Source: Gemmatimonadota bacterium
Lineage (GTDB): Bacteria > Gemmatimonadota > Gemmatimonadetes > Gemmatimonadales > GWC2-71-9
Direction of reading: 5' to 3'
Length of the DNA stretch: 64,000 bases
Assembly (NCBI GenBank): GCA_027294455.1
Contig: JAPULZ010000160.1
Coordinates: forward strand, 16,391-80,390
How positions within the stretch are numbered: position 1 is the stretch's first letter; each line of letters starts with the position of its first letter. Of this stretch, positions 57,447-64,000 are shown piece after piece. The notes beneath the pieces were generated by a model that worked only from the letters and a program-made list of their open reading frames with translations, had not been told where the DNA came from and searched no databases. Both the position numbers and the translations under genes were made by a program.

Positions 57447-58229
57447 TCAACGCCCGGTGAATGCCGGCGCCCGCTTGTTGAGGAACGCGTCGACCCCCTC
57501 CTTCTTGTCGTCCGACGCGAACGCCAGGGCAAACAGGGTCACCTCTTTGGAGAGGCCCTCGTCGAGCGGCGTGCGCGCACTGGCACGAACGGCCTCCTTG
57601 ATGAGTCGCAAGGCGACGGGGCTCTTCTGCGCGATGGACTGGGCGAGTTCCTTGGCCCGGCCGGCCAACTCTTCCGGCGGAACGACTTCGTCGACCAGCC
57701 CGATGCGATATGCTTCGGATGCACGGATGAAGTCCCCGGTGTAGAGCAGCTTGTACGCCGCGCCCAAGCCCACGAGGCGCGGCAGCCGCTGGGTGCCGCC
57801 CCCGCCCGGCATGAGCCCGAGGTTGATCTCCGGCTGACCGAGCTTGGCCTTCTCCGACGCGATGCGTATGTCGCACGCCAAGGCGGTCTCGCATCCGCCG
57901 CCGAGGCAGAACCCGTTGATGGCGGCGATGGTCGGCTTGGGAAAGTCTGCCACGGCCTGAAACATCGACGAGTCGGTCATCACGCGAAACTGATCAATTG
58001 GACTGCGTCCCTCGAACTCCTTGATGTCCGCGCCCGCGATGAACGCTTTGTCGCCGGCCCCCGTGATGATCACAACGCGCACGTCGTCGTTCCGCGCCAG
58101 GTCAGCGAGCGCGTCCACCACGGCCTGGCGTGTTTCGATGTTCAGCGCGTTCAGCTTGTCGGGACGATTGATCGTGAGGGTCGCGACGTGTCCATCGATA
58201 TCTTGGAGCACTACTTGGTCTTTGGCCAT
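57447..58229 (-). CDS. Enoyl-CoA hydratase
   Basis: The 260-residue crotonase has INRPDKLNALN, the oxyanion-hole KAFIAGADIKEF and NGFCLGGGCETALACDIRIASE, and the catalytic glutamates in QPEINLGLMPGGGGTQRLPR. Both Glu positions of true 2-enoyl-CoA hydratases are present, so it very likely hydrates trans-2-enoyl-CoA. It overlaps the 3-hydroxyacyl-CoA dehydrogenase gene by 19 bp. Confidence 0.95.
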   Translation of the reverse strand: MAKDQVVLQDIDGHVATLTINRPDKLNALNIETRQAVVDALADLARNDDVRVVIITGAGDKAFIAGADIKEFEGRSPIDQFRVMTDSSMFQAVADFPKPTIAAINGFCLGGGCETALACDIRIASEKAKLGQPEINLGLMPGGGGTQRLPRLVGLGAAYKLLYTGDFIRASEAYRIGLVDEVVPPEELAGRAKELAQSIAQKSPVALRLIKEAVRASARTPLDEGLSKEVTLFALAFASDDKKEGVDAFLNKRAPAFTGR

Positions 58230-59068
58230 TTGTAAAACCCCTTACCGGTTTTCTTGCCCAGTTCTCCCGCGGCCACCTTGTTGCGCAACAGGGCCGGGGG
58301 CTCGTAGTGAGGATCGCCCAATTCTTTGTACAGGTACTCCGCGATCGCCAGCCGCACGTCCAGTCCGACGAGGTCGGACACTCTGAGGGGCCCCATGGGA
58401 TGGCCGTAGCCGAGCTCCAAGGCCTTGTCGATGTCTTCCGCGCTTGCGACTCGTTGCTCGACCATACGCATGGCCTCGAGCCCCAGCACCACGCCCAACC
58501 GCGACGACGCGAACCCCGGCGAGTCTCGCACGACGATGGGTTCCTTGCCCATGCGCACCGCCACGTCGCGAACCCGATCCGTCACCGCGTCGGCCGTTTC
58601 GTCGTGACGCACCAGCTCCACCAGCTTCATGATGTGCACTGGATTGAAGAAGTGCATTCCCAACACACGATCGGGACGACTGGTCGCTCCGGCGATAGCG
58701 GCTACCGAGAGAGAAGACGTGTTGGTGGCCAGAATCGCATTTGCGCCGGTCATCGAATCCAGCGTGCTGAAAAGCTCTTGCTTGACCGGCAGGTCTTCGA
58801 CGATGGCTTCGATGACGAGGTCAGCACCCTCAACCGCCGATTCCATCTCCGACTCCACGCGCAGACGGCCCATCGCCGCCTCGGCATAGTCCGCCGTGAA
58901 TTTCCCACGCGTCACGCCGCCGTGCAGGTTCCGCTGAATCCGTTCCAAGGCCGCCGGCAGGGCCTCGGCAACGCCGTCCGTGAGCGTCGTGGCGAACCCG
59001 GCCATGGCCGCGACCTGGGCGATGCCGTGCCCCATCGTTCCCGCGCCGATGATCACGAGCTTGCTCAC
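58211..59068 (-). CDS. 3-hydroxyacyl/3-hydroxybutyryl-CoA dehydrogenase
   Basis: The 285-residue NAD-dependent enzyme has the Rossmann motif IIGAGTMGHGIAQ, ATNTSSLSV, the catalytic histidine in HFFNPVHIMKLVELV and the C-terminal dimerisation domain ending GKKTGKGFYKW. It oxidises the 3-hydroxyacyl-CoA made by the neighbouring hydratase. The GTG start at 59068 overlaps the stop of the glycerophosphodiesterase gene; a longer open frame upstream is inside that gene. Confidence 0.95.
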   Translation of the reverse strand: MSKLVIIGAGTMGHGIAQVAAMAGFATTLTDGVAEALPAALERIQRNLHGGVTRGKFTADYAEAAMGRLRVESEMESAVEGADLVIEAIVEDLPVKQELFSTLDSMTGANAILATNTSSLSVAAIAGATSRPDRVLGMHFFNPVHIMKLVELVRHDETADAVTDRVRDVAVRMGKEPIVVRDSPGFASSRLGVVLGLEAMRMVEQRVASAEDIDKALELGYGHPMGPLRVSDLVGLDVRLAIAEYLYKELGDPHYEPPALLRNKVAAGELGKKTGKGFYKWPKTK

Positions 59069-59733
59069 CCGAGCATCCTCCTCACGATATCCGGCCGATT
59101 GGAGCAAATCCCGTCCACCCCCATGTCGAGGAGGTTCTCGATGCGCGCCGGGTCGTCCACCGTCCAGGGGATCACCCGGGCACCCACGGCGTGCACGGCG
59201 GCGACGAGCTCGTCGTCGACCAGATTTTGGCGCTGCCACAGCTCCTCGGCGCCCGCCTGTTCGAGCTGGATCAAGGGGTTCAAGGGATAAGAAGCCGAGA
59301 GCACGCCACCCACCAACCCCTCGCTCTGCGACAGCAGGCGCCGGATGATCCGATGATCGAAGGCGTGCACGTGATAGTTGGCCGGGGTGGGGCCGCCCGC
59401 AAGGACGCCCAGGAACGCGGCATCGTGTTCCGGAGCCAGCGACTTCACTTCCACGAACACCGTGATGGCCGGGCCAAGAGCCCGCAGCACATCGTCGAGC
59501 ACGGGTACGGGTTCCCCGTTGGCCAGTGATTGCCGTCTCACGTCGGCCAGCGTGGACTCGGAGATCATCACGCCGCCCACGGTATCGTCATGGTGGACCA
59601 CGATGCGACCGTCGGCGGCGGCGTGGGTATCGAGCTCGATGGCGTCGGCGCCCAGTTCCACGGCCGCCGTGAATGCGGCCATGGAGTTTTCCGGTTGTGA
59701 CGCCGAAACGCCGCGGTGCGCGATGACTAGCAC
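59065..59733 (-). CDS. Glycerophosphodiester phosphodiesterase
   Basis: The 222-residue TIM-barrel enzyme has the GDPD signature AHRGVSASQPENS (catalytic His6), metal ligands Glu33/Asp35 in AIELDTHAAADG, the second histidine in VVHHDDTV and the C-terminal DGICSNRPD. It has no signal peptide and should act in the cytoplasm on glycerophosphodiesters. It is embedded in an acyl-CoA catabolic operon, one base after the BoxB-like gene, which is not explained by its usual role. Confidence 0.92.
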   Translation of the reverse strand: MLVIAHRGVSASQPENSMAAFTAAVELGADAIELDTHAAADGRIVVHHDDTVGGVMISESTLADVRRQSLANGEPVPVLDDVLRALGPAITVFVEVKSLAPEHDAAFLGVLAGGPTPANYHVHAFDHRIIRRLLSQSEGLVGGVLSASYPLNPLIQLEQAGAEELWQRQNLVDDELVAAVHAVGARVIPWTVDDPARIENLLDMGVDGICSNRPDIVRRMLG

Positions 59734-59734
59734 A

Positions 59735-60844
59735 TCAATTCGTGCTCGTGCGCTGCTCGATCCAGTCGTTGTCCTTCATGATGTCGTTGAGCGTGGCGTA
59801 GTCTTCCTTGCTCGGCGTGTGCTCGGCCAGGTACTTCTTGTAGGGCTCGGGGCTCATCTCGTTGCCCTGGATGTCGCGGCACTCGTGCGCGTACGCGCCG
59901 ATGCCCCGGTTGAACGTCATCGCCGGTATGAACAGATGCCGGTCGCGATCGGGGATGTAGCGGTTGAGCCGATCCACCAGGCGGACGCACTCCTCGCGAT
60001 ACAGCGTGCGCGACGCTTCGTTGAGATGTTCCTTGTCGGCCTCGCGTTGATTCTCCCGCTCGTCGAAGCGCCCCTTCAGCCCCCACACATACCCCCAGTG
60101 TGCCGAGGATGAGTTGTCGGTGCCGAACAGATCGAACGCCGTCGGGACCCACTTGTTGAAGAATTTCTGGATGAGTTCCGGCGGCACCCGGCCGGCCTTG
60201 ATGATCCGCGCGAGCCCCTTGTTGCCGGTCCCGAGATGGTAGCTCTCCTCCTTGAGCATCGGCCCCATGGAGCGGGCAAGGGGTTCGAACGCGCACGTGG
60301 ACAGCATCTTCAGCTGGAACTTGCCGTCCCGATCGATGAACTGGGTGTAGGTGAAGAAATCCAGCCAGTTGTCCACCATCTCGTTGAAGCTCCCCAGCAG
60401 CCGCTGCCCCTCGATGGCACTGCGTTCCAGCAGCTTTGCGGCTTCGCGCCGGCCCTCGTCGCCGAAGTGCTCGCACAAGAGGTACGACATCTGCCAGCCG
60501 TGGCGCATCTCCTCGCACATGACCCGCATGATGGAGAGCATGTCGTAGTCGCTGGGCGGCTTGAGCAGGAGATTCCGCTGCTGCTCCACGGACGCGAACT
60601 CCGTATCACCCTGGTAGATGATGAGGTTCATCAAGGCATCACGGATGCGCTGATCGGGGATATGCATCAGCGAGGCCCACTTCCGCTGGCCCTTGTAGTG
60701 CCCGAATTCGATGGACGCCACCTCTGGATCGCCGAACTTGATGTCGAACGCGAAATCTCCGAGCTCCTTTCGATCGAGCCCGATGCTCTCCCGCCAAAAA
60801 CTGAAATAGTCGATCCAGTCGTCCCAGTTGTTCAGTTTGCGCAT
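59735..60844 (-). CDS. BoxB/PaaA-like diiron acyl-CoA oxygenase
   Basis: The 369-residue ferritin-like protein resembles the oxygenase component of benzoyl-CoA 2,3-epoxidase (BoxB) and phenylacetyl-CoA epoxidase (PaaA). Shared features are NLIIYQGDTEFASVEQQR, YDMLSIMRVMCEEMRHGWQM, FFTYTQFIDRDGKFQL and MLKEESYHLGTG. Likely iron ligands are Glu82, Glu112/His115 and Glu200/His203. It is shorter than BoxB (about 470 residues). A reductase (BoxA or PaaE) is not in the window. With the flanking hydratases, dehydrogenase, thiolase and aldehyde dehydrogenase it suggests ring-epoxidation of an aromatic acyl-CoA. Confidence 0.88.
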   Translation of the reverse strand: MRKLNNWDDWIDYFSFWRESIGLDRKELGDFAFDIKFGDPEVASIEFGHYKGQRKWASLMHIPDQRIRDALMNLIIYQGDTEFASVEQQRNLLLKPPSDYDMLSIMRVMCEEMRHGWQMSYLLCEHFGDEGRREAAKLLERSAIEGQRLLGSFNEMVDNWLDFFTYTQFIDRDGKFQLKMLSTCAFEPLARSMGPMLKEESYHLGTGNKGLARIIKAGRVPPELIQKFFNKWVPTAFDLFGTDNSSSAHWGYVWGLKGRFDERENQREADKEHLNEASRTLYREECVRLVDRLNRYIPDRDRHLFIPAMTFNRGIGAYAHECRDIQGNEMSPEPYKKYLAEHTPSKEDYATLNDIMKDNDWIEQRTSTN

Positions 60845-60852
60845 GGTGGCTC

Positions 60853-61659
60853 CTATATTCCGCGAAATTTTGGTGAGCGTTTTTCGAGGAAGGCGTTGAG
60901 ACCTTCCATCGCATCTTCGCTGGCGAAGCAGCGGAGTTGGTGGCGCAATTCCACACCCAACATGTCGTTCAGACTACATTCCTCGCTCTGATAGAGCGCC
61001 TCCTTGGCCAGTGCCAGCGCCATGGGAGGCTTGGCGGCCAGGAGGCGGGCAAAGGCATCGGTTTCCGCTGCCAGTTTGTCGGGGGAGACGACCTTGTTGA
61101 ACAGCCCTATGCGAAGGGCCTCCTTTGCATCGATCATCTCTCCAGTGAACACGAGCTCCATCGCCTTGGCCACGCCCACCAGCCGCGGCAGGAAATACGT
61201 GCCGCCCCAGTCGGGATGCAACCCGATCCGGTTGAAGGTTTGGCCGATGGACGCCTTCTCGGACGCAATTCGAAAGTCGCAGGACAGAGCCATGTTGGCG
61301 CCGCCGCCGGCGGCCGGGCCGTTGACCATGGCGATCACGGGCTTTGCGGTCTGCCGGATGGTCGTGACCACGCTCCGTCCGGCCTCCACCAGCTCGCCGA
61401 ATGCGTGCGTGTCACCGCTCTCGATCAACTGCTTCATGTAATTGATGTCGGCACCGGCGCAGAACGCGCGCCCCGCACCGGTGATGATGAGAACCCGCAC
61501 ATCCTCGTGATCGGCTATTTCCTTGACGGCCTGCGTCACCTCCTGGCGCATCGTGCCGGCGAACGCGTTCAGCTTGTCCGGCCGGTTGAGCGTGATGGTG
61601 CCGATGCCGTCGGTGACCGACGTCAGGACGTACTCGAACACGGTAATGTCGGTGGTCAT
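60853..61659 (-). CDS. Enoyl-CoA hydratase/isomerase (PaaG/PaaB-like)
   Basis: The 268-residue crotonase has LNRPDKLNAFAGTMRQEV, AFCAGADINYMKQL, NGPAAGGGANMALSCDFRIASE and the LHPDWGGTYFLPRLVG segment. The Asp in HPDWGG replaces the second glutamate of hydratases, as in ring-cleaving or isomerising members such as PaaG, so isomerase or ring-opening activity fits the aromatic-degradation context. The ATG at 61659 overlaps the thiolase stop (ATGA). Confidence 0.92.
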   Translation of the reverse strand: MTTDITVFEYVLTSVTDGIGTITLNRPDKLNAFAGTMRQEVTQAVKEIADHEDVRVLIITGAGRAFCAGADINYMKQLIESGDTHAFGELVEAGRSVVTTIRQTAKPVIAMVNGPAAGGGANMALSCDFRIASEKASIGQTFNRIGLHPDWGGTYFLPRLVGVAKAMELVFTGEMIDAKEALRIGLFNKVVSPDKLAAETDAFARLLAAKPPMALALAKEALYQSEECSLNDMLGVELRHQLRCFASEDAMEGLNAFLEKRSPKFRGI

Positions 61660-62852
61660 ATTCGCTCCACGATCGTGGCGATTCCCTGGCCGACGCCGAT
61701 GCACATGGTCGCAAGACCATACTGGCCGCCGCGCCGGTGCAGCGCGTGGACCAGGGTCGTCAGGATCTTGGCGCCGGTGCATCCGAGGGGGTGCCCCAGC
61801 GCGATGCCTCCGCCGTAGACGTTCACCTTCTCGGCGTCGAGGTCCAGCTCCCGGATGCAGGCAATCGCCTGGGCGGCGAACGCTTCGTTCAGTTCGACGA
61901 GGTCGATGTTCCCGACGCCGATGCCGGCATGGGCCAGTGCTTTTTGGGTCGCCGGGATCGGCCCCAAGCCCATGCACGAGGGGTCCACGCCGGCCACGGC
62001 CGTGGTCACCACGCGCGCGAGGGGTCTTATCCCGTGCGGCAACCGCACGGCGTCGCTGGTGATCAATAGTGCGGCCGCGCCGTCATTGATGCCGCTCGAT
62101 GTCCCGGCCGTCACCGTGCCGTCTTTCAGGAAAGCGGGCCGCAGCTTGGCCAGCTTGTCGACGGTGACGTCGGGACGCGGATGCTCGTCGTGCTCGAACA
62201 AGATCTCCGACCCGTCGCGCTGGGGCAGGGAAACGGGGACGATCTCGTCCTTGAACACGCACTCCTCCGCCGCCGCCCTCGCCCGCCGCTGGCTCTCCGC
62301 CGCGAACGCATCCTGATCCTCCCGCGAGATTCCATATTGCTTTGCCACCACCTCGGCGGTCTCGCCGAGAGCGATGGTCCAGTCCTCCCGCATGTTGGGA
62401 TTGACGAACCGCCAGCCGACGGTCGTGTCGGCCACCTCCGGTGGCTTGCGGTCCCAGGCCTTGCCCTTCTTGAGCATCACATACGGCGCCCGCGTCATGC
62501 TCTCCACCCCGCCGGCCACGAAGGCCTCGCCTTCACCGGCCTTGATGGCGTGGGAGGCACTCGCCACCGCCTGGAGACCGGACCCGCAGAGACGATTCAC
62601 GGTCTGCCCGGGCACCTCCACGGGGAACCCGGCCAGCAGCGCCGCCATGCGTGCCACATTGCGATTGTCTTCTCCCGCCTGGTTCGCACACCCCAGGATG
62701 ACATCGTCCAGCTTGCCCGCGTCGAAACCCGTGCGCTCGATCAGCGCCCTGAGGGGGATGGCAGCGAGATCGTCGGTACGCACGCCGGCGAGGGAACCGC
62801 CGTGCGTGCCCACGGGCGTGCGAAGCGCCGCAACGACAATCGCTTCAGGCAT
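61656..62852 (-). CDS. Acetyl-CoA C-acyltransferase (PcaF/PaaJ-like thiolase)
   Basis: The 398-residue thiolase has the nucleophilic cysteine in TVNRLCGSGLQAV, the VELNEAFAAQA helix, GGGIALGHPLGCTG with the catalytic histidine and the C-terminal MCIGVGQG with the second cysteine. The GWRFVNPNM segment is shared with 3-oxoadipyl-CoA thiolases of the PcaF/PaaJ kind, which fits the neighbouring BoxB-like oxygenase. It releases acetyl-CoA from a 3-ketoacyl-CoA. Confidence 0.95.
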   Translation of the reverse strand: MPEAIVVAALRTPVGTHGGSLAGVRTDDLAAIPLRALIERTGFDAGKLDDVILGCANQAGEDNRNVARMAALLAGFPVEVPGQTVNRLCGSGLQAVASASHAIKAGEGEAFVAGGVESMTRAPYVMLKKGKAWDRKPPEVADTTVGWRFVNPNMREDWTIALGETAEVVAKQYGISREDQDAFAAESQRRARAAAEECVFKDEIVPVSLPQRDGSEILFEHDEHPRPDVTVDKLAKLRPAFLKDGTVTAGTSSGINDGAAALLITSDAVRLPHGIRPLARVVTTAVAGVDPSCMGLGPIPATQKALAHAGIGVGNIDLVELNEAFAAQAIACIRELDLDAEKVNVYGGGIALGHPLGCTGAKILTTLVHALHRRGGQYGLATMCIGVGQGIATIVERI

Positions 62853-62858
62853 CCGCGT

Positions 62859-64000
62859 TTACAGCCCCACCCAAACCGACTTGGTCTCCAAGAAACCATC
62901 GAGCGATTCGCGGCCCAGATCGCGCCCGAATCCGCTCGCCTTGTAGCCCCCGAACGGCGCCGCGGGATCGTACATGTTGTACGTGTTGATCCACACCGTG
63001 CCGGCCTTGATCGCTCGAGCGACGCGGTGCGCCTTCTGAATGTCCTTCGTCCAGATACCGGCGGCCAACCCGTATATGGTCTCGTTGGCCAAGGCAATGC
63101 CCTCGTCGACGCCGTCGAACGACAGCACCGCAAGCACCGGCCCGAAGATCTCCTCGTCCACGATCTTCATGCCCGGCTTGGCATCGTCGAACACCGTCGC
63201 CTCGACGAAATACCCCTTGCCGTTGACGTCCCGCTGGTTGCCGCCGGCCACCAGCGTTGCTTCTCGCTTGCCGGCCGCGATATACGACATCACGGTTTCC
63301 TGTTGCTTCTTGGACACGACCGCGCCGAGTCGCGATTCCTTCACCAGGGGATCGCCGGGCTGCAGCTTCGCCGTGCGCTCCACGAGTTGCTCGACGACTT
63401 GAGCCTTGACCGAGGCCTCCACCAGCAGGCGCGACCCCGCGGCGCACACCTCGCCCTTGCCGTAGAAGATGCCGCTCTGCGCGCCGCGCACGGCGCTCTT
63501 CAGATCGGCGTCCTCGAAGATGACGTTGGGACTCTTCCCGCCCAGCTCCAGCGTCACGCGCTTGACCGTGTCGACCGCATCACGCATGACCTGCTTGCCG
63601 ATCTCGGTGGAGCCGGTAAACGATATCTTGTCGACCCCGGGATGTTTCACCAGTGCACTGCCCGCCGTAGAGCCTCCGCCCGGAAGCACGTTGAACGCGC
63701 CCGGCGGAAAACCCGCCTCGAGCATGATCTCGGCCATCAGCAAGACCGTGAGCGGCGTTTCGCTCGCTGGTTTGACGATCACCGTGCACCCCGCCGCCAG
63801 GGCAGGGGCGAATTTCCACGTCGCCAGATTCAGCGGAAAGTTCCACGGTACGATGGCACCCACCACGCCCACCGGCTCGCGCAGCGTGTACGCGAAAAAG
63901 GGGCCGTTCACCGGCAACGTGTCGCCGGTGATCTTGTCGGCCCAGCCGGAGTAGTACCGCAGCGTCTCGATGCTCATCGACACGTCGATTTTCGACTCGA
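62859..64000 (-). CDS. NAD(P)+-dependent aldehyde dehydrogenase (5' end outside window)
   Basis: The visible 380 residues cover most of an ALDH: WNFPLNLATWKFAPALAAG, the catalytic glutamate in TLELGGKSPN, the nucleophile in GEVCAAGSR, EEIFGPVLAVL and the C-terminal PFGGYKASGFGRDLG. Upstream of residue MSIETLRYYSGWADKI the frame stays open to base 64000 with ALDH-like sequence, so the gene continues beyond the window. It is the first visible gene of the catabolic operon, 6 bp before the thiolase. Substrate unknown. Confidence 0.95.
   Translation of the reverse strand, partial: ESKIDVSMSIETLRYYSGWADKITGDTLPVNGPFFAYTLREPVGVVGAIVPWNFPLNLATWKFAPALAAGCTVIVKPASETPLTVLLMAEIMLEAGFPPGAFNVLPGGGSTAGSALVKHPGVDKISFTGSTEIGKQVMRDAVDTVKRVTLELGGKSPNVIFEDADLKSAVRGAQSGIFYGKGEVCAAGSRLLVEASVKAQVVEQLVERTAKLQPGDPLVKESRLGAVVSKKQQETVMSYIAAGKREATLVAGGNQRDVNGKGYFVEATVFDDAKPGMKIVDEEIFGPVLAVLSFDGVDEGIALANETIYGLAAGIWTKDIQKAHRVARAIKAGTVWINTYNMYDPAAPFGGYKASGFGRDLGRESLDGFLETKSVWVGL

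Overview
The window is a continuous stretch of a high-GC, Gram-negative-type bacterial chromosome (lipoproteins, an outer-membrane-like protein, methyl-accepting chemotaxis domain, LexA, many 1-20 bp gene overlaps). The gene content and order (TIGR03960-type radical SAM protein next to ribonuclease G, rplU and rpmA; PhoH-PgpH-YbeY-CorC; FloA/NfeD; a FolK-YqeK-LytR_C string) look most like Gemmatimonadota. That assignment is an inference from gene content, not from a marker gene search. I see no rRNA or tRNA gene, insertion sequence, prophage or CRISPR array.

Layout. 1-2583 (minus): lexA-truA-htrA, read from a strong promoter whose spacer and start-site region carry two identical-spacing direct repeats that look like the LexA operator. 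2785-8064 (plus): a signalling operon of a HEAT-repeat protein, an HD-GYP-like protein and a membrane GAF/MCP protein; the first two share an N-terminal domain I do not recognise. 8099-10839: folB, a folK-yqeK fusion, a LytR_C protein and convergent rlmN. 10966-20091 (plus): aspS, phoH, the 7TM-HD protein pgpH, ybeY, two CorC-like proteins and mgtE, i.e. RNA quality control, cyclic-dinucleotide turnover and Mg2+ homeostasis. 20168-30537 (plus): a DUF4139 protein, meaB, a B12-binding mutase subunit, an acyl-CoA carboxylase beta subunit, a large subtilase lipoprotein, a split AtuA system, an enoyl-CoA hydratase and a zinc-ribbon protein, suggesting propionyl/branched acyl-CoA metabolism.

30653-37779 is the most accessory-looking part: a beta-barrel-like protein, a short RecQ, an isoprenylcysteine methyltransferase-like gene whose 3' end runs into a cupin remnant, a small membrane protein, a serine protease resembling plant NARROW LEAF1 (NAL1), and a soxCD-like sulfite/sulfane dehydrogenase pair. 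37895-39825 (minus) is a LytS/LytTR two-component pair. 40069-49137 (plus) holds nfeD, floA, an unknown protein, an acyl-CoA dehydrogenase, a fused TIGR03960/DUF2344 radical SAM protein, rng, rplU and rpmA, ended by a clear hairpin terminator.

49173-64000 is all minus strand: transporters (SSS with its DUF3311 partner, DASS), an aminotransferase, lipoproteins, small DUF proteins, then a tightly packed catabolic operon (aldehyde dehydrogenase, thiolase, two enoyl-CoA hydratases, a BoxB-like diiron oxygenase, a glycerophosphodiesterase, 3-hydroxyacyl-CoA dehydrogenase, amidohydrolase) that looks like CoA-dependent aerobic aromatic-acid degradation. The observations I rate highest are the NAL1-like protease, the FolK-YqeK fusion, the duplicated LexA-type operator, and the shared N-terminal domain in the HEAT/HD-GYP/MCP operon.
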